NCBI RefSeq assembly: GCF_029269265.1
Contig: NZ_JARIXP010000001.1
Location: forward strand, 1-56,342
Length of the DNA stretch: 56,342 bases
Source of the DNA: Rheinheimera sp. 1928-s
Lineage (GTDB): Bacteria > Pseudomonadota > Gammaproteobacteria > Enterobacterales > Alteromonadaceae
Direction of reading: 5' to 3'
The position numbers and the translations under genes are program-made. Each line of letters starts with the position of its first letter. Within the stretch, counting starts at the first letter, position 1. The notes under the pieces are model-generated. The model made no database searches. It was not told the DNA's origin and worked only from the letters and a program-made list of their open reading frames with translations. This document shows positions 18,401-28,251 of the stretch, piece after piece.

Positions 18401-21400
18401 CTGGTGACAATACCGCTGCTGCTGGTGTTGCCATCGCCAGCAACGGATTGTCCTTGCTCAATAGTGCTACCATCAAAGATGCAGGCAATAATGATGCAGT
18501 TTTATCTTTCAGCGGTGTTAATAACAGTGCGGCTAAAGTAGATACTACAGCTCCTGCATTAACAATAGTGACAGATCCGGCTCAGGCAGTGTTTGTAAAT
18601 GCAGCCAACTATGAAATTAAAGGCACTCATAGCGAAATTGGCCTGACTATTAACCTCTATGCAGATACAGGCAATGATGGTACTGCAGACGGTGGAGTTT
18701 TGGTCAGTGCTGTGGTCGATGCCGATGGTAACTGGAGTTTGCTCCAACCTTTAACTGCAGACAGTGCACACAATTATGTGGTGGTGGCTGAAGATGCGGC
18801 TGGTAACGAGTCGGCTGCAGCAGATGTGCCTACTATTACTGAAGACTCTATTGCCCCGGTAACTCCTGCAGTGACTACTCCTGCAATAGCAACTGTGGTT
18901 AGCGGTGTGGTGCAGCAAATTACAGGTACTCATGCTGAAGATGGCGTCACAATAGAAGTGTTTGCCGATACTGGCAATGATGGTGAAGCAGATAACAGCA
19001 CAGTGCTTGCCAGCGCAGAAGTTGGAGCGGTAGCTACAGGCACATGGTCACTGGATGTCATTTTAACCGCAAACGCCGACAATAACTTTGTGGTGATAGC
19101 CAAAGACAAAGCAGCCAATCAGTCTGCTGCTGTGGATGTACCCACTATTACCGAAGATTCTGTGGCTCCTGTGGTGACTATAGCACCACTGCTGACTGCA
19201 AATCCAAGCCCTGCTTTGGTGGGCACAGTGGATGATGCCACTGCAACCTTAAGCCTGACAGTGGACGGTAACAGTTACACTCCAACCAATAACGGCGATG
19301 GCAGCTGGGTCCTCGCTGCTGATCAAATCACAGCTTTGGCTCACGGTGTTTATGATGTTGTTGTCAGTGCTGAAGACGCACAAGGCAATATTGGCACTGA
19401 TGCTACAGGTAATGAGTTGACTATCGATCTGCTGGCACCTTCAGGCTATACAGTAGCTATAATGCAGGACCGTATCAGCGCCGATAACCAGGCAGCCATG
19501 AGCTTTGCTCTGGCAGGTGCTGAGGTTGGCACTGTATATAGTTATTCGGTCAGTGATGGTACTAATGTGGTCTCTGACGTGGGTCCTGTGATGAGCCCGA
19601 CTCAGCAGGTAGGCCCTATTAATGTCACTGATCTCGCTGAAGGTACCTTGCAACTGAGTGTCACTCTGATGGATGTGGTAGGCAATATTGGTGCCGCAGC
19701 AACAGATACAGTAGTGAAACTTTACAACGCGACTCCGGTGATTTCCGGCAGCCCTGCAACTTCAGTTAATGAAGACAGCCTGTATAGCTTTACCCCGACT
19801 GCAACTGATGCAGATGCAGGTACCACCCTGACGTTCAGCATCAGCAATAAACCAGCATGGGCAACCTTCAACACGGCCACTGGCGCGCTGACTGGCACAC
19901 CAACCAATGATCATGTAGGTGTCACTTCAGGCATAGTGATCAGCGTCAGCGACGGTACGGCAACAGCTTCACTTGCAGCTTTTGCTATTACAGTGGTCAA
20001 TACCAATGATGCTCCTGTTGTCACTTCAACACCAGTCACCTCAGCGACTCAAGGTTCGCTTTACAGCTACAGCTTTGCAGGCACTGATGTGGATGCGGGG
20101 GATACCTTAACCCGCTCAGTGGTGACCAAACCAGCCTGGCTAACCTTTAATGCTGGCACAGGTGTATTGTCCGGTATTCCGGCCAATAGTGATGTAGGCG
20201 CACATGCAGTGACATTAAGAGTGACAGATGTCGCTGGTTTATTTGCAGATCAAAGCTTTACTGTCACTGTGACCAATGTCAACGATGCACCCACTATCAG
20301 CGGAACTCCGGCAATCACAGTAGCTCAGGGCGCAGCTTATAGCTTCGTACCCACAGCTGCGGATGTGGATGCCGGTACAACTTTGACCTTCAGTATTGCG
20401 AATAAACCAAGCTGGGCCAGCTTTAATACGGCGACAGGGGCCTTAACCGGTACTCCGGGTAATGCCGATGTTGGGGCTACTGCGGGTATTGTGATTTCAG
20501 TGTCAGACGGTGAGTTAACTGCAGCACTGCCAGCCTTTACGCTGACAGTGACCAATGTCAACGATGCACCCACTATCAGCGGAACACCTGCGATTACAGT
20601 CGCCGAGGGCGCAGCTTATAGCTTCGTCCCTACAGCTGCGGATGTGGACGTGGGTACAACCTTGACCTTTAGCATTGCCAATAAACCAAGCTGGGCCAGC
20701 TTTAATACGGCGACAGGGGCCTTAACTGGTACTCCGGGTAATGCCGATGTTGGGGCTACTGCGGGTATTGTGATTTCAGTGTCAGATGGTGAGTTAACTG
20801 CAGCACTGCCAGCCTTTACGCTGACAGTCACTAATGTTAACGATGCACCCACTATCACTGGAACACCTGCGATAACAGTAGCGCAGGGCGCAGCCTATAG
20901 CTTCGTACCCATAGCTGCGGATGTGGATGCCGGTACAACTTTGACCTTCAGTATTGCTAATAAACCAAGCTGGGCCAGCTTTAATACGGCGACAGGGGCC
21001 TTAACTGGTACTCCGGGTAATGCCGATGTAGGAGCGACTGCGGGTATTGTGATTTCAGTGTCAGACGGTGAATTAAGTGCAGCACTGCCAGCCTTTACGC
21101 TGACAGTGACCAATGTCAACGATGCACCCACTATCAGCGGAACACCTGCAGTGACAGTAGCGCAGGGCGCAGCTTATAGCTTCGTTCCTACAGCTGCGGA
21201 TGTGGATGTGGGTACAACCTTAACCTTTAGCATTGCGAATAAACCGACCTGGGCGGCCTTTAATACAGCGACTGGAGCCTTAACCGGTACTCCGGGTAAT
21301 GCCGATGTTGGGGCTACTGCGGGTATTGTGATTTCAGTGTCAGACGGTGAGTTAAGTGCAGCTTTGCCAGCCTTTACGCTGACAGTCACCAATGTCAACG

Positions 21401-24400
21401 ATGCACCCACTATCACTGGAACACCTGCAATCACAGTAGCTCAGGGCGCAGCTTACAGCTTCGTTCCTACAGCGACTGATGTGGATCTCGGTACAACTTT
21501 GACCTTTAGCATTGCGAATAAACCAAGCTGGGCCAGCTTTAATACGGCGACTGGAGCCTTAACCGGTACTCCGGCCAATGCCGATGTTGGGGCTACTGCG
21601 GGTATTGTGATTTCAGTGTCAGACGGTGAGTTAAGTGCAGCATTGCCAGCCTTTACGCTGACAGTGACCAATGTCAACGATGCACCCACTATCAGCGGAA
21701 CACCTGCAATTACAGTAGCGCAGGGCGCAGCTTATAGCTTCGTCCCCACAGCTGCGGATGTGGATGCCGGTACAACCTTCACCTTTAGCATCGCCAATAA
21801 ACCAAGCTGGGCCAGCTTTAATACGGCGACAGGGGCCTTAACCGGTACTCCGGGTAATGCCGATGTAGGAGCGACTGCGGGTATTGTGATTTCAGTGTCA
21901 GACGGTGAGTTAAGTGCCGCTTTGCCAGCCTTTACGCTGACAGTCACTAATATCAACGATGCACCTACTATTACTTCAACAGCCATAACTAATGCAGCTC
22001 AGGGTACAGCTTATAGCTACACCCTTACTGCTACAGACGAAGATGTGGGTGACACCCTGACCTTCAGTGCAGCCACTAAACCTACCTGGTTAAGCTTTAA
22101 CGCTGCAACGGGTTTATTAAGTGGCACACCAGCGCGGGCAGATGTAGGAAGTCATCAGGTTAGTTTAGTAGTGACTGACAGTGGTGGATTAACTGCAACA
22201 CAAAACTTTAGTCTGGTGGTAATCAGCTCCAATGATGCTCCTGTTGCAACAAATCGTTCTGCCACGTTGGAAGAAGACACAAGCCTGAGTCTGACTTTAA
22301 CAGCGCAGGATCCGGATCAGGATGAACTGACCTTTGAGCTTGTCACTCAGCCAGAACATGGTACAGCAACACTGCAAGGTGCCGTACTGGTGTATACACC
22401 GGATCAAGACTTTAACGGTACAGACAGCATTGGTTTTATCGCCAAAGATGCAGAGTTAAGTTCTACAGTGGCCACTATCAGTCTGACTGTTACCGCAGTG
22501 AATGATAATCCTGTAGCACTGGATGACAGCTACAGCCTGCAACGCACGAGCAACAATCAGTACCTGCTGAATGTACTGGCCAATGACACAGATGTGGATG
22601 AAGACACACTGACTATAGATGGCGCCTCTAGCACTGTAGGTACTGTGATCTTTAATGCGCAGGGCTTAACTCTTACTGCACCGGATCGTTATGTAGGGCC
22701 TGTTAGCCTGCGTTACACCGTCACTGATGGTAACGGTGGCCGTGCCAGTGCTAATGTCAGCCTGATTATTGAAGGCGGTGCGGCAGCTGATCTGCCAGTG
22801 ATTACAGTGCCTGCCGACATTGAAGTCAATGCAACGGCACTCTTTACCCGGGTTCCTCTTGGCACTGCCACAGCTGTGGATCGTAATGGTCGTCGCCTGA
22901 GGGTGTCCTTGATCAACGGTAGTTTGTTCTTTGCTCCAGGCGAACATATCGTCTACTGGCAGGCTACTGATGCTGACGGCAATACGGCCACCAAAGCACA
23001 GAAAGTCAGTGTCAATCCGCTGATCTCATTAAGCAAAGATCAACTGGTGACTGAAGGCAGTGATGTGGTGGTTGAGGTGATGCTCAATGGTCCGGCTCCT
23101 GTCTACCCAGTGTTAGTGCCATACACAGTTACTGGCAGTGCAGATGCCAATGATCATACGCTGGTGTCTGGAGTGGCGGAAATCACCTCAGGCTTAAGCA
23201 CCGGTATTCGTTTTGCTGTACTGGAAGATGGTCAAGCAGAAGGAGTTGAAGACATAGTGATTAGCCTGGATGCTAGCGTTAATCGTGGCAGCCAACGCAG
23301 CAGCCGTATTGTGGTGACAGAAGCCAATATCGCCCCTGTTGTGTCTTTAACTGTGCAGCAGAATAGCGAAAGTCGGCTGACTGTTGGGGAAAATGACGGT
23401 CTGGTGACAGTGACAGCTACGGTAACCGACGCCAACCAGCAGGATCAGGTTAGTGGAGTATGGAGCTTTGGTCGTCTGGACAATGTGACTACAGATCAAA
23501 CTCAGTTGAGCTTTGATCCGGCTGAGCAAGGGCCTGGTTTGTATCAGGTCAGCTACACGGCGACAGACAATGGCACACCTAATTTATCTGCTACCAACAG
23601 AGTCTTTATCGTGGTCAGGCCCAGTCTGCCGACTTTAGGATCACAAGATTCAGATGGTGATTTAATCCCTGATGAGCAGGAGGGTTTTGCTGACTCAGAC
23701 GGTGATGGTATTCCTGATTATCAGGATGCCATCAACGAATGTAACGTGATGCCAACCGAGTTACTGGGCCAGACTGAATTTGTTGCTGAAGGGGAGCCTG
23801 GTGTGTGTTTACGCCTGGGTACTGTAGCGGCTGAAACTGATGCTGGTGGGTTGCAGATAGCACAAGATGCTATTGAAGAAGATCCTGTGGCTGTAAATAT
23901 TGGCGGTATCTTTGATTTTATCGCTTATGGTTTACCTGAACAGGGTCAAAGCTATAGCCTGGTGATACCACAACGTTTACCAGTGCCCGCCAATGCAGTG
24001 TACCGTAAGTTCAGCGATGTGGGCTGGGTAGACTTTGTCAGCAATGAGCGTAACTCAGTGGCCAGTACGCAAGGTGAACGGGGATTCTGCCCACCACCTG
24101 GCGGAGTGGAGTGGACTGAAGGTTTAACTGAAGGTCATTGGTGTGTGCAGGTCACAGTAGAAGATGGTGGTCCAAATGATGCCGACGGCGTCGCCAACAG
24201 CGCTATTGTAGACCCTGGTGGTGTGGCGGTTGAGCTCAATGGTAATAACCTGCCTGTGGCTGTGGCCGATACCGCTTCAACAGGGGTTGATATGACAGTG
24301 GTGGTGGATGTGTTGGCCAACGACACAGATCCGGACGGAGATGCTTTAACTGTCAGTCAGGCTGTAGGTAGTTTTGGTACTGTTACTGTGCTGGCTGATC

Positions 24401-25488
24401 AGCAATTAAGCTATACACCAAATCAGGACTTTATTGGCACAGATACAGTGATCTACAACATTACCGATGGCAGAGGCGGTACGGCCAGCAGTGAGTTGAT
24501 TGTCAGCGTGGTAGCAAACAGAGCTCCTGTGGCTGTGAATGATGTAGCATCTACCGATGATAAAACTGTATTGCTGATAGCGGTGTTAGCCAATGACACT
24601 GACGAAGATGGCCATACACTGACGATCAGCAGCGCCAGTGCAGTGCAGGGCACTGTCAGTATTGAGGCGGATCAACGCCTGCGTTATGTGCCAAAAGCCG
24701 GTTTTGCCGGGGTGGACACCATCAGTTATACAATAACAGATGGTTTTGATGGAGAGGCAACAGCACAGGTTAGTGTCACTGTGCGGGCTTATCAGGACGT
24801 CGTTGTAGATAACAAATCAAGTGGAGGCAGTATGGCGTGGTGGATGGTGATGGTAGTCGCAGGAGCTGTGGTATTGCGTCGCCGTTCAGTGCTGGGGTTA
24901 GCTGCGGTAGCGTTGTTGTCGTTTAGTCCTTTTAGCCAGAGCGCTGACTGGTATCTGCAAGGTTCCATTGGAAACAGTAAAGCCGACCAGAATCAAAGTC
25001 GTTTGGTAGAGGAGTTACCTAATGGAACCATCACTGGTTTTGATGACAGTGACAGGTCTTTTGGCATCAATCTGGGTTATCAGCTGCATCCTTATGTTGC
25101 GTTGGAGGCTGGTTATTTGGATTTAGGCGAAGCCAGTAGTCAAATCACCGCAGAAAGTCTGACACCAGAGCAGTACCATGAATTGGTGAAGGCCGTCAGC
25201 CCGGTATTAGTGGATGGTTATACTGCAGCAGTGCGTTTTACTTTGTGGCAAAACGATCAGTTGAGTCTGGAAGTGCCTGTAGGCCTGCTGTTTTGGGAGT
25301 CTGAAATAGAAAGCCGAATGGATGATGAAGTACTGAAAACAGAAACGGATGGCAGTGATTTATATCTTGGCGTTCAACTGAACTATCAATTGGCGGCAGG
25401 CTGGAAAGTAGGTGTGGGGTATCAGCAGCTAAATCTTAAACCCAACGATGTAAATACTTGGCTGGTGAGTTTACGCTACGAGTTCTGA
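15478..25488 (+). CDS. Giant multidomain adhesin with GlyGly-CTERM and C-terminal OMP beta-barrel
   Basis: The ATG at 15478 is chosen for its strong ribosome site GGAAGGGGA, giving 3336 residues. A long n-region leads to a signal peptide ending near residue 42 (SFGAMA). About 43-218 is an N-terminal globular domain. About 220-510 and 600-1320 hold cadherin-like and bacterial Ig-like repeats. About 1418-2252 holds nine He_PIG/CADG-type repeats, six nearly identical. Cadherin-like/VCBS repeats, HYR-like and Calx-beta-like regions follow, then TSP3 calcium repeats (DSDGDLIPDEQEG..., 2724-2752), a choice-of-anchor-U-like domain (about 2780-2920, with CPPPGG and EDGGPNDADG), and two more Ig-like repeats. 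Residues 3114-3136 look like a GlyGly-CTERM signal (SSGGSMAWW...VLRRR). A signal-like hydrophobic stretch (3137-3156) and a 180-residue OmpA-like barrel ending LRYEF follow directly. It probably acts in surface adhesion or biofilm. A terminator follows. Confidence 0.88.
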   Translation: MQEVTFKIIDMLNRLIRLYKHFSGRQWFLGSLLALASFGAMAITPSDQGFDSESERLLVTSGETITGATYRLFSPAGFLALTQAPASVSITPDSNDLAVMFNFDGVNINPGALDARITSADGTEFRIVSMEVDTGAGLSTSSNLVVTGYRDSVQVASDTINTANSDSSGSVTYAKNAVGGGFGGTITFNSDWQYIDEIRFTGTDTIVVVDDLDFEPGISPNLAPTVDANGAAGGTSNTITFTEDAPAVRIATSDATVTDDGNIAGMTLVLTATPDGASEVIAYSASLNGGASLVSQGLTGSYNSGTRTYTLTGTTTAAVYQSVLRALVYNNSSQNPTTTARTVTITVTDAGSATAQATSTINITAVNDAPVVTASGGTTAFTEGNNVASTPVAIDTGLTLSDVDNANMASATISITGNLQAGQDILGFSDQNGITGSYDPGTGILTLSGSATVAQYQAALSSVTYSNSSEDPNTSNRTISFVVNDGTGNSSASTKTVSVTAVNDTPTDIALSANTLNQSAANDTVVGTFSSTDVDSVSFTYSFASGAGDTDNASFSISGDQLIATTPSAIAGGNRTVRVQTSDGNSSFSKALTVVVTDDIAPNAPSVPDLAAGSDSGSSQTDNITNVTTPTFTGTAEPNSTVTLYDTDGTTVLGSTTATGGNWSITSSALSAGSHVLTAKATDGAGNASVSSAGLTITIDTTAPAKPATPDLADASDTGSSNSDNVTNATSLTFNGTAEDGSTVSLSSSVNNGLGTTAATGGSWSLTTAAVTSEGAHSITLTATDEAGNVSVASDPLAITLDKTPPAIGGVAFDQASITSANQAAVSFTLAGAEVGATAEYEITSNNGGTAVSNSFVVASAAQQVTGLNVGALNDGTLTISIILTDPAGNSSTPAVEATVNKDANDPLVSAVAIASGNYKAGDSISFTVTFTEALVLSGANSDYSLAIDIDGMTRQALLTNNAAGVLTFSYTVQAGDNTAAAGVAIASNGLSLLNSATIKDAGNNDAVLSFSGVNNSAAKVDTTAPALTIVTDPAQAVFVNAANYEIKGTHSEIGLTINLYADTGNDGTADGGVLVSAVVDADGNWSLLQPLTADSAHNYVVVAEDAAGNESAAADVPTITEDSIAPVTPAVTTPAIATVVSGVVQQITGTHAEDGVTIEVFADTGNDGEADNSTVLASAEVGAVATGTWSLDVILTANADNNFVVIAKDKAANQSAAVDVPTITEDSVAPVVTIAPLLTANPSPALVGTVDDATATLSLTVDGNSYTPTNNGDGSWVLAADQITALAHGVYDVVVSAEDAQGNIGTDATGNELTIDLLAPSGYTVAIMQDRISADNQAAMSFALAGAEVGTVYSYSVSDGTNVVSDVGPVMSPTQQVGPINVTDLAEGTLQLSVTLMDVVGNIGAAATDTVVKLYNATPVISGSPATSVNEDSLYSFTPTATDADAGTTLTFSISNKPAWATFNTATGALTGTPTNDHVGVTSGIVISVSDGTATASLAAFAITVVNTNDAPVVTSTPVTSATQGSLYSYSFAGTDVDAGDTLTRSVVTKPAWLTFNAGTGVLSGIPANSDVGAHAVTLRVTDVAGLFADQSFTVTVTNVNDAPTISGTPAITVAQGAAYSFVPTAADVDAGTTLTFSIANKPSWASFNTATGALTGTPGNADVGATAGIVISVSDGELTAALPAFTLTVTNVNDAPTISGTPAITVAEGAAYSFVPTAADVDVGTTLTFSIANKPSWASFNTATGALTGTPGNADVGATAGIVISVSDGELTAALPAFTLTVTNVNDAPTITGTPAITVAQGAAYSFVPIAADVDAGTTLTFSIANKPSWASFNTATGALTGTPGNADVGATAGIVISVSDGELSAALPAFTLTVTNVNDAPTISGTPAVTVAQGAAYSFVPTAADVDVGTTLTFSIANKPTWAAFNTATGALTGTPGNADVGATAGIVISVSDGELSAALPAFTLTVTNVNDAPTITGTPAITVAQGAAYSFVPTATDVDLGTTLTFSIANKPSWASFNTATGALTGTPANADVGATAGIVISVSDGELSAALPAFTLTVTNVNDAPTISGTPAITVAQGAAYSFVPTAADVDAGTTFTFSIANKPSWASFNTATGALTGTPGNADVGATAGIVISVSDGELSAALPAFTLTVTNINDAPTITSTAITNAAQGTAYSYTLTATDEDVGDTLTFSAATKPTWLSFNAATGLLSGTPARADVGSHQVSLVVTDSGGLTATQNFSLVVISSNDAPVATNRSATLEEDTSLSLTLTAQDPDQDELTFELVTQPEHGTATLQGAVLVYTPDQDFNGTDSIGFIAKDAELSSTVATISLTVTAVNDNPVALDDSYSLQRTSNNQYLLNVLANDTDVDEDTLTIDGASSTVGTVIFNAQGLTLTAPDRYVGPVSLRYTVTDGNGGRASANVSLIIEGGAAADLPVITVPADIEVNATALFTRVPLGTATAVDRNGRRLRVSLINGSLFFAPGEHIVYWQATDADGNTATKAQKVSVNPLISLSKDQLVTEGSDVVVEVMLNGPAPVYPVLVPYTVTGSADANDHTLVSGVAEITSGLSTGIRFAVLEDGQAEGVEDIVISLDASVNRGSQRSSRIVVTEANIAPVVSLTVQQNSESRLTVGENDGLVTVTATVTDANQQDQVSGVWSFGRLDNVTTDQTQLSFDPAEQGPGLYQVSYTATDNGTPNLSATNRVFIVVRPSLPTLGSQDSDGDLIPDEQEGFADSDGDGIPDYQDAINECNVMPTELLGQTEFVAEGEPGVCLRLGTVAAETDAGGLQIAQDAIEEDPVAVNIGGIFDFIAYGLPEQGQSYSLVIPQRLPVPANAVYRKFSDVGWVDFVSNERNSVASTQGERGFCPPPGGVEWTEGLTEGHWCVQVTVEDGGPNDADGVANSAIVDPGGVAVELNGNNLPVAVADTASTGVDMTVVVDVLANDTDPDGDALTVSQAVGSFGTVTVLADQQLSYTPNQDFIGTDTVIYNITDGRGGTASSELIVSVVANRAPVAVNDVASTDDKTVLLIAVLANDTDEDGHTLTISSASAVQGTVSIEADQRLRYVPKAGFAGVDTISYTITDGFDGEATAQVSVTVRAYQDVVVDNKSSGGSMAWWMVMVVAGAVVLRRRSVLGLAAVALLSFSPFSQSADWYLQGSIGNSKADQNQSRLVEELPNGTITGFDDSDRSFGINLGYQLHPYVALEAGYLDLGEASSQITAESLTPEQYHELVKAVSPVLVDGYTAAVRFTLWQNDQLSLEVPVGLLFWESEIESRMDDEVLKTETDGSDLYLGVQLNYQLAAGWKVGVGYQQLNLKPNDVNTWLVSLRYEF
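20284..21957 (+). repeat. Six tandem 279-bp coding repeats
   Basis: GATGCACCCACTAT or close variants begin at 20284, 20563, 20842, 21121, 21400 and 21679, an exact 279-base (93-codon) period. The next unit begins at 21958 but is divergent. The copies differ mainly at a few positions, such as the DVDAGTTL, DVDVGTTL and DVDLGTTL variants. Older, diverged units of 92 codons flank them on both sides (about 19732, 20008 and 21958). This is recent in-frame expansion. Confidence 0.95.
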
Positions 25489-25506
25489 GCTCTGGTTTGA
25501 TACCTG

Positions 25507-25540
25507 ACAAGGGCGGTTTTTACCGCCCTTGTTATTTTTT
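25507..25540 (+). terminator. Intrinsic terminator of the adhesin gene
   Basis: The stem ACAAGGGCGGT/ACCGCCCTTGT has a short T-rich loop and is followed by TATTTTTT. It starts 18 bases after the stop codon. Confidence 0.92.
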
Positions 25541-25617
25541 GTGACAAAAAAATCTGCGGCTTTCCAGATAGCTTTGTTATGTTAAGCTGAAGCTAAAGCG
25601 AATTGGAGTAAAAATTA

Positions 25618-25842
25618 ATGTCAGGACAAGGATCCGGCGGCAATGTATTGGCCGCATTATGTAGTTTGTTTATTCCTGGTTTAGGCCAACTGTTACAAGG
25701 CCGGTTACTGGCCGCTATACTGTTTTTTGCGATTACAGTAGTGGGTTATGCACTCTGGTGGTTAGTTATTCCTGCCATTATCGGCGCTATTGCCCACTTA
25801 TTCGCCATACTGGATGCGGCGCGTTTCCGATCTTATAACTGA
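25618..25842 (+). CDS. Small TM2-like membrane protein
   Basis: The 74-residue protein has two hydrophobic segments joined by a short turn. It carries the IPGLGQLLQGR motif near residues 19-29 and ends in a short polar tail after LDAARF. This is the pattern of small TM2-like or DUF5683-like bacterial membrane proteins, whose function is unknown. GGAG lies upstream of the ATG. It stands alone after a terminator, and its 3' end overlaps the convergent binding-protein gene by 10 bases. Confidence 0.75.
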   Translation: MSGQGSGGNVLAALCSLFIPGLGQLLQGRLLAAILFFAITVVGYALWWLVIPAIIGAIAHLFAILDAARFRSYN

Positions 25843-26498
25843 GACGGTACAACTAACTGACGCAATGCGGCTTCCAATTGAGGGACTAAAGCCGCATGGC
25901 GTTCATGCACATAGTGAAAGATTTCTGTTTTGGCCAAATCAGGTGCGATAGTGTAAATACCATGATTTTTCTGCTGTTTTAACTGCCATTCTGTTTCATC
26001 CCCTAATGCCACAACCACATCAGTCCGGCCGGACAACAGCCGTTGTATCGCCTGAGAAATGGTATTTACTTCGGTGTACTCCTGATCCTGCATATTCACT
26101 TTGGCCAGATAAATGCCTCGCAGTACATCAACACGAAAGGCTGATAAATCCTGCCAGCGCTCGATTTTTAGGTGGGGATTGCGGCTGAAAGCGGTAATAC
26201 GGATATGGCCTATAGGCACCTCTACCCTGAGCATATTTGGCAAGATTTCAGCTGCTTGGGCAGTGCGGCTTAATTCAGCATCCAGTATCAGCCCTTTATT
26301 ACTTTCGTGGGCGCTGCGTTCCAGTGGCATCACTATCAGTACCATTTGATAACCCAACTGCTGATAGGCTTTATCCATCAATAAAATACTGGAGTGATCG
26401 GCAGGTAAATTGTTGGAAGCGCCCACAGCAATTTCTGGCTCGTTGGCGAGCGCCGCACTGAATCCGATCCAACAGAAACACAAGGCAAAAAGACGCAT
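25833..26498 (-). CDS. Periplasmic solute-binding-like protein (SBP_bac_3 type)
   Basis: The 221-residue protein has a signal peptide ending near residue 18 (SAALA). Its two-lobe pattern resembles family 3 extracellular binding proteins: a hydrophobic strand after EPEIAVGAS, the LRGIYLAKVNMQ region, and GRTDVVVALGDETE near residue 150. No ABC permease or ATPase is adjacent. Such orphan proteins often bind small ligands for signalling or are divergent relatives of transporter receptors. Ligand unknown. Confidence 0.75.
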   Translation of the reverse strand: MRLFALCFCWIGFSAALANEPEIAVGASNNLPADHSSILLMDKAYQQLGYQMVLIVMPLERSAHESNKGLILDAELSRTAQAAEILPNMLRVEVPIGHIRITAFSRNPHLKIERWQDLSAFRVDVLRGIYLAKVNMQDQEYTEVNTISQAIQRLLSGRTDVVVALGDETEWQLKQQKNHGIYTIAPDLAKTEIFHYVHERHAALVPQLEAALRQLVVPSQL

Positions 26499-26619
26499 TA
26501 GTGAGCAAAGTCCCTGAAGCTGATTTGTATTGACTATAGCAAAACAGCTAAAGTGCGGTTTTTAGTTTCATCCTGACGGCCGCGCCCGGCACTACAGATA
26601 AAACGGCGAAGGAGAACAG

Positions 26620-28044
26620 ATGATTTTACCTGTGATTATGGCGGGCGGTTCTGGCAGCAGATTATGGCCTTTGTCGCGTGAACTGATGCCAAAACAGTTT
26701 CTAAAACTGGATGGTGATTTCACTATGCTGCAGGCAACACTGAAACGTTTGCACGGTCTGAACACACAAACTGCGCTGGTGATTTGCCATGAAGATCACA
26801 GGTTTGTGGCCGCCGAACAGTTAAGGCAAATCAATCAGCTTCATCACAATATTGTACTGGAACCGGCTGGCCGCAATACAGCTCCTGCTATCGCGCTTGC
26901 CGCATTTACCGCTATTAAAAAAGGTCAGGATCCTTTGTTGCTGGTACTGGCCGCAGATCATCTGATGGGTGATCACCTGGCTTTTCAGCGAGCCGTTGCA
27001 GCAGCAACAGAGTTTGCCGATGCGGACCAGCTAGTCACTTTTGGTATTGTGCCTGTGACCGCAGAAACAGGCTACGGCTATATCAAAAGAGGGCAAAACA
27101 TAGAGCTGAACAATGCCACTGCTTATCAGGTAACGCAATTTGTCGAAAAACCACAGCTGGACACCGCACTGGCCTATATCAGTAGCGGCGACTATTACTG
27201 GAACAGTGGCATGTTTTTGTTTAAAGCCAGTGTTTACCTTAAGGAACTACAGCAATACAGACCGGATATTCATGCTGCCTGTGAGCGGGCAATGGCTGAA
27301 GTAAATCCGGACTTAGATTTTATCCGTGTCGATCAGCAGGCATTTTTAGCTTGTCCGTCTGAGTCTGTGGATTATGCAGTCATGGAAAAAACCAATGCTG
27401 CTGTGGTGGTGCCTTTGGATGCACACTGGAGTGATGTCGGCAGTTGGTCGTCTTTATGGCACAGCTCGGAAAAGAACAGCGATGGCAATGTGCATAAAGG
27501 TGATGTATTGAGTCTGGACAGCCAGAATAACTATGTCATGGCTGAAACCGGGCTGGTGGCTACTTTGGGGTTGCAGGATATGCTGGTGGTGCAAACCAGA
27601 GATGCAGTGCTGGTTGCAACCAAAGATCGGGCGCAGGACGTAAAAGCCATAGTGCAGCAGTTGAGCGAATTGGGCCGCACTGAACATCAAAGTCACCGAG
27701 AGCTATACCGACCCTGGGGCAAAAGTGATTCACTGGCTCAAGGCGCGCGGCATCAGGTGAAACATATTACGGTGAATCCCGGCCAAAAGTTATCGGTACA
27801 AATGCATCATCACAGAGCTGAACACTGGATAGTAGTGGCAGGTACAGCTTTGGTGACTATTGATGGTGTGGAAACCTTTCTGCTAGAAAATCAGTCGGTT
27901 TATGTGCCTTTAGGTGCAGTGCATTCGCTGGAAAATCCGGGGAAAATACCACTGGAACTGATAGAAGTGCAGTCCGGTACTTATCTGGGCGAAGACGATA
28001 TAGTGCGGTTTTCAGATTGGTATGGCAGGGTAGAAGTTAAATAA
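26620..28044 (+). CDS. manC: Mannose-1-phosphate guanylyltransferase / mannose-6-phosphate isomerase
   Basis: The 474-residue type II bifunctional enzyme makes GDP-mannose for surface polysaccharide. The nucleotidyltransferase signature [13 protein letters not shown] is at residues 9-21, FVEKP lies near residue 177, and the C-terminal cupin (about 375-470) carries [10 protein letters not shown], the metal-binding isomerase motif. The ribosome site AAGGAG is clear. No other mannose or polysaccharide gene is adjacent, so it may serve a pathway encoded elsewhere. Confidence 0.95.
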   Translation: MILPVIMAGGSGSRLWPLSRELMPKQFLKLDGDFTMLQATLKRLHGLNTQTALVICHEDHRFVAAEQLRQINQLHHNIVLEPAGRNTAPAIALAAFTAIKKGQDPLLLVLAADHLMGDHLAFQRAVAAATEFADADQLVTFGIVPVTAETGYGYIKRGQNIELNNATAYQVTQFVEKPQLDTALAYISSGDYYWNSGMFLFKASVYLKELQQYRPDIHAACERAMAEVNPDLDFIRVDQQAFLACPSESVDYAVMEKTNAAVVVPLDAHWSDVGSWSSLWHSSEKNSDGNVHKGDVLSLDSQNNYVMAETGLVATLGLQDMLVVQTRDAVLVATKDRAQDVKAIVQQLSELGRTEHQSHRELYRPWGKSDSLAQGARHQVKHITVNPGQKLSVQMHHHRAEHWIVVAGTALVTIDGVETFLLENQSVYVPLGAVHSLENPGKIPLELIEVQSGTYLGEDDIVRFSDWYGRVEVK

Positions 28045-28167
28045 CCAAGTGATAGAGGTAATTCAGGTCAGAGAATTCCTTGAGCTGAATGAATAGGGTT
28101 AAAACTGGCTTATTAACTGGCTTAAAGTCGCTAGTTCCTGTCCCTTGTGAAATTTGTAAATTTTGCC

Positions 28168-28206
28168 GCTATCTTGCGCTGCTATCTTGTGGCGCTATGT
28201 TATGCT
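28168..28206 (+). repeat. Three imperfect 13-bp direct repeats before the AraC-type gene
   Basis: GCTATCTTGCGCT (28168), GCTATCTTGTGGC (28181) and GCTATGTTATGCT (28194) are head-to-tail. The 13-base period is not a multiple of three and lies upstream of the chosen ATG at 28252, so it is probably a regulator-binding array or part of the leader rather than coding sequence. Confidence 0.55.
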
Positions 28207-28251
28207 GCGACTGTCTTCTTTATAGTCAATACTCAAAATCTAAGCATAAAC

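Noticed and set aside
20284-21957. Direct repeats considered as a CRISPR array
   Set aside because: The units are 279-base in-frame protein repeats with no unique spacers and no cas genes.
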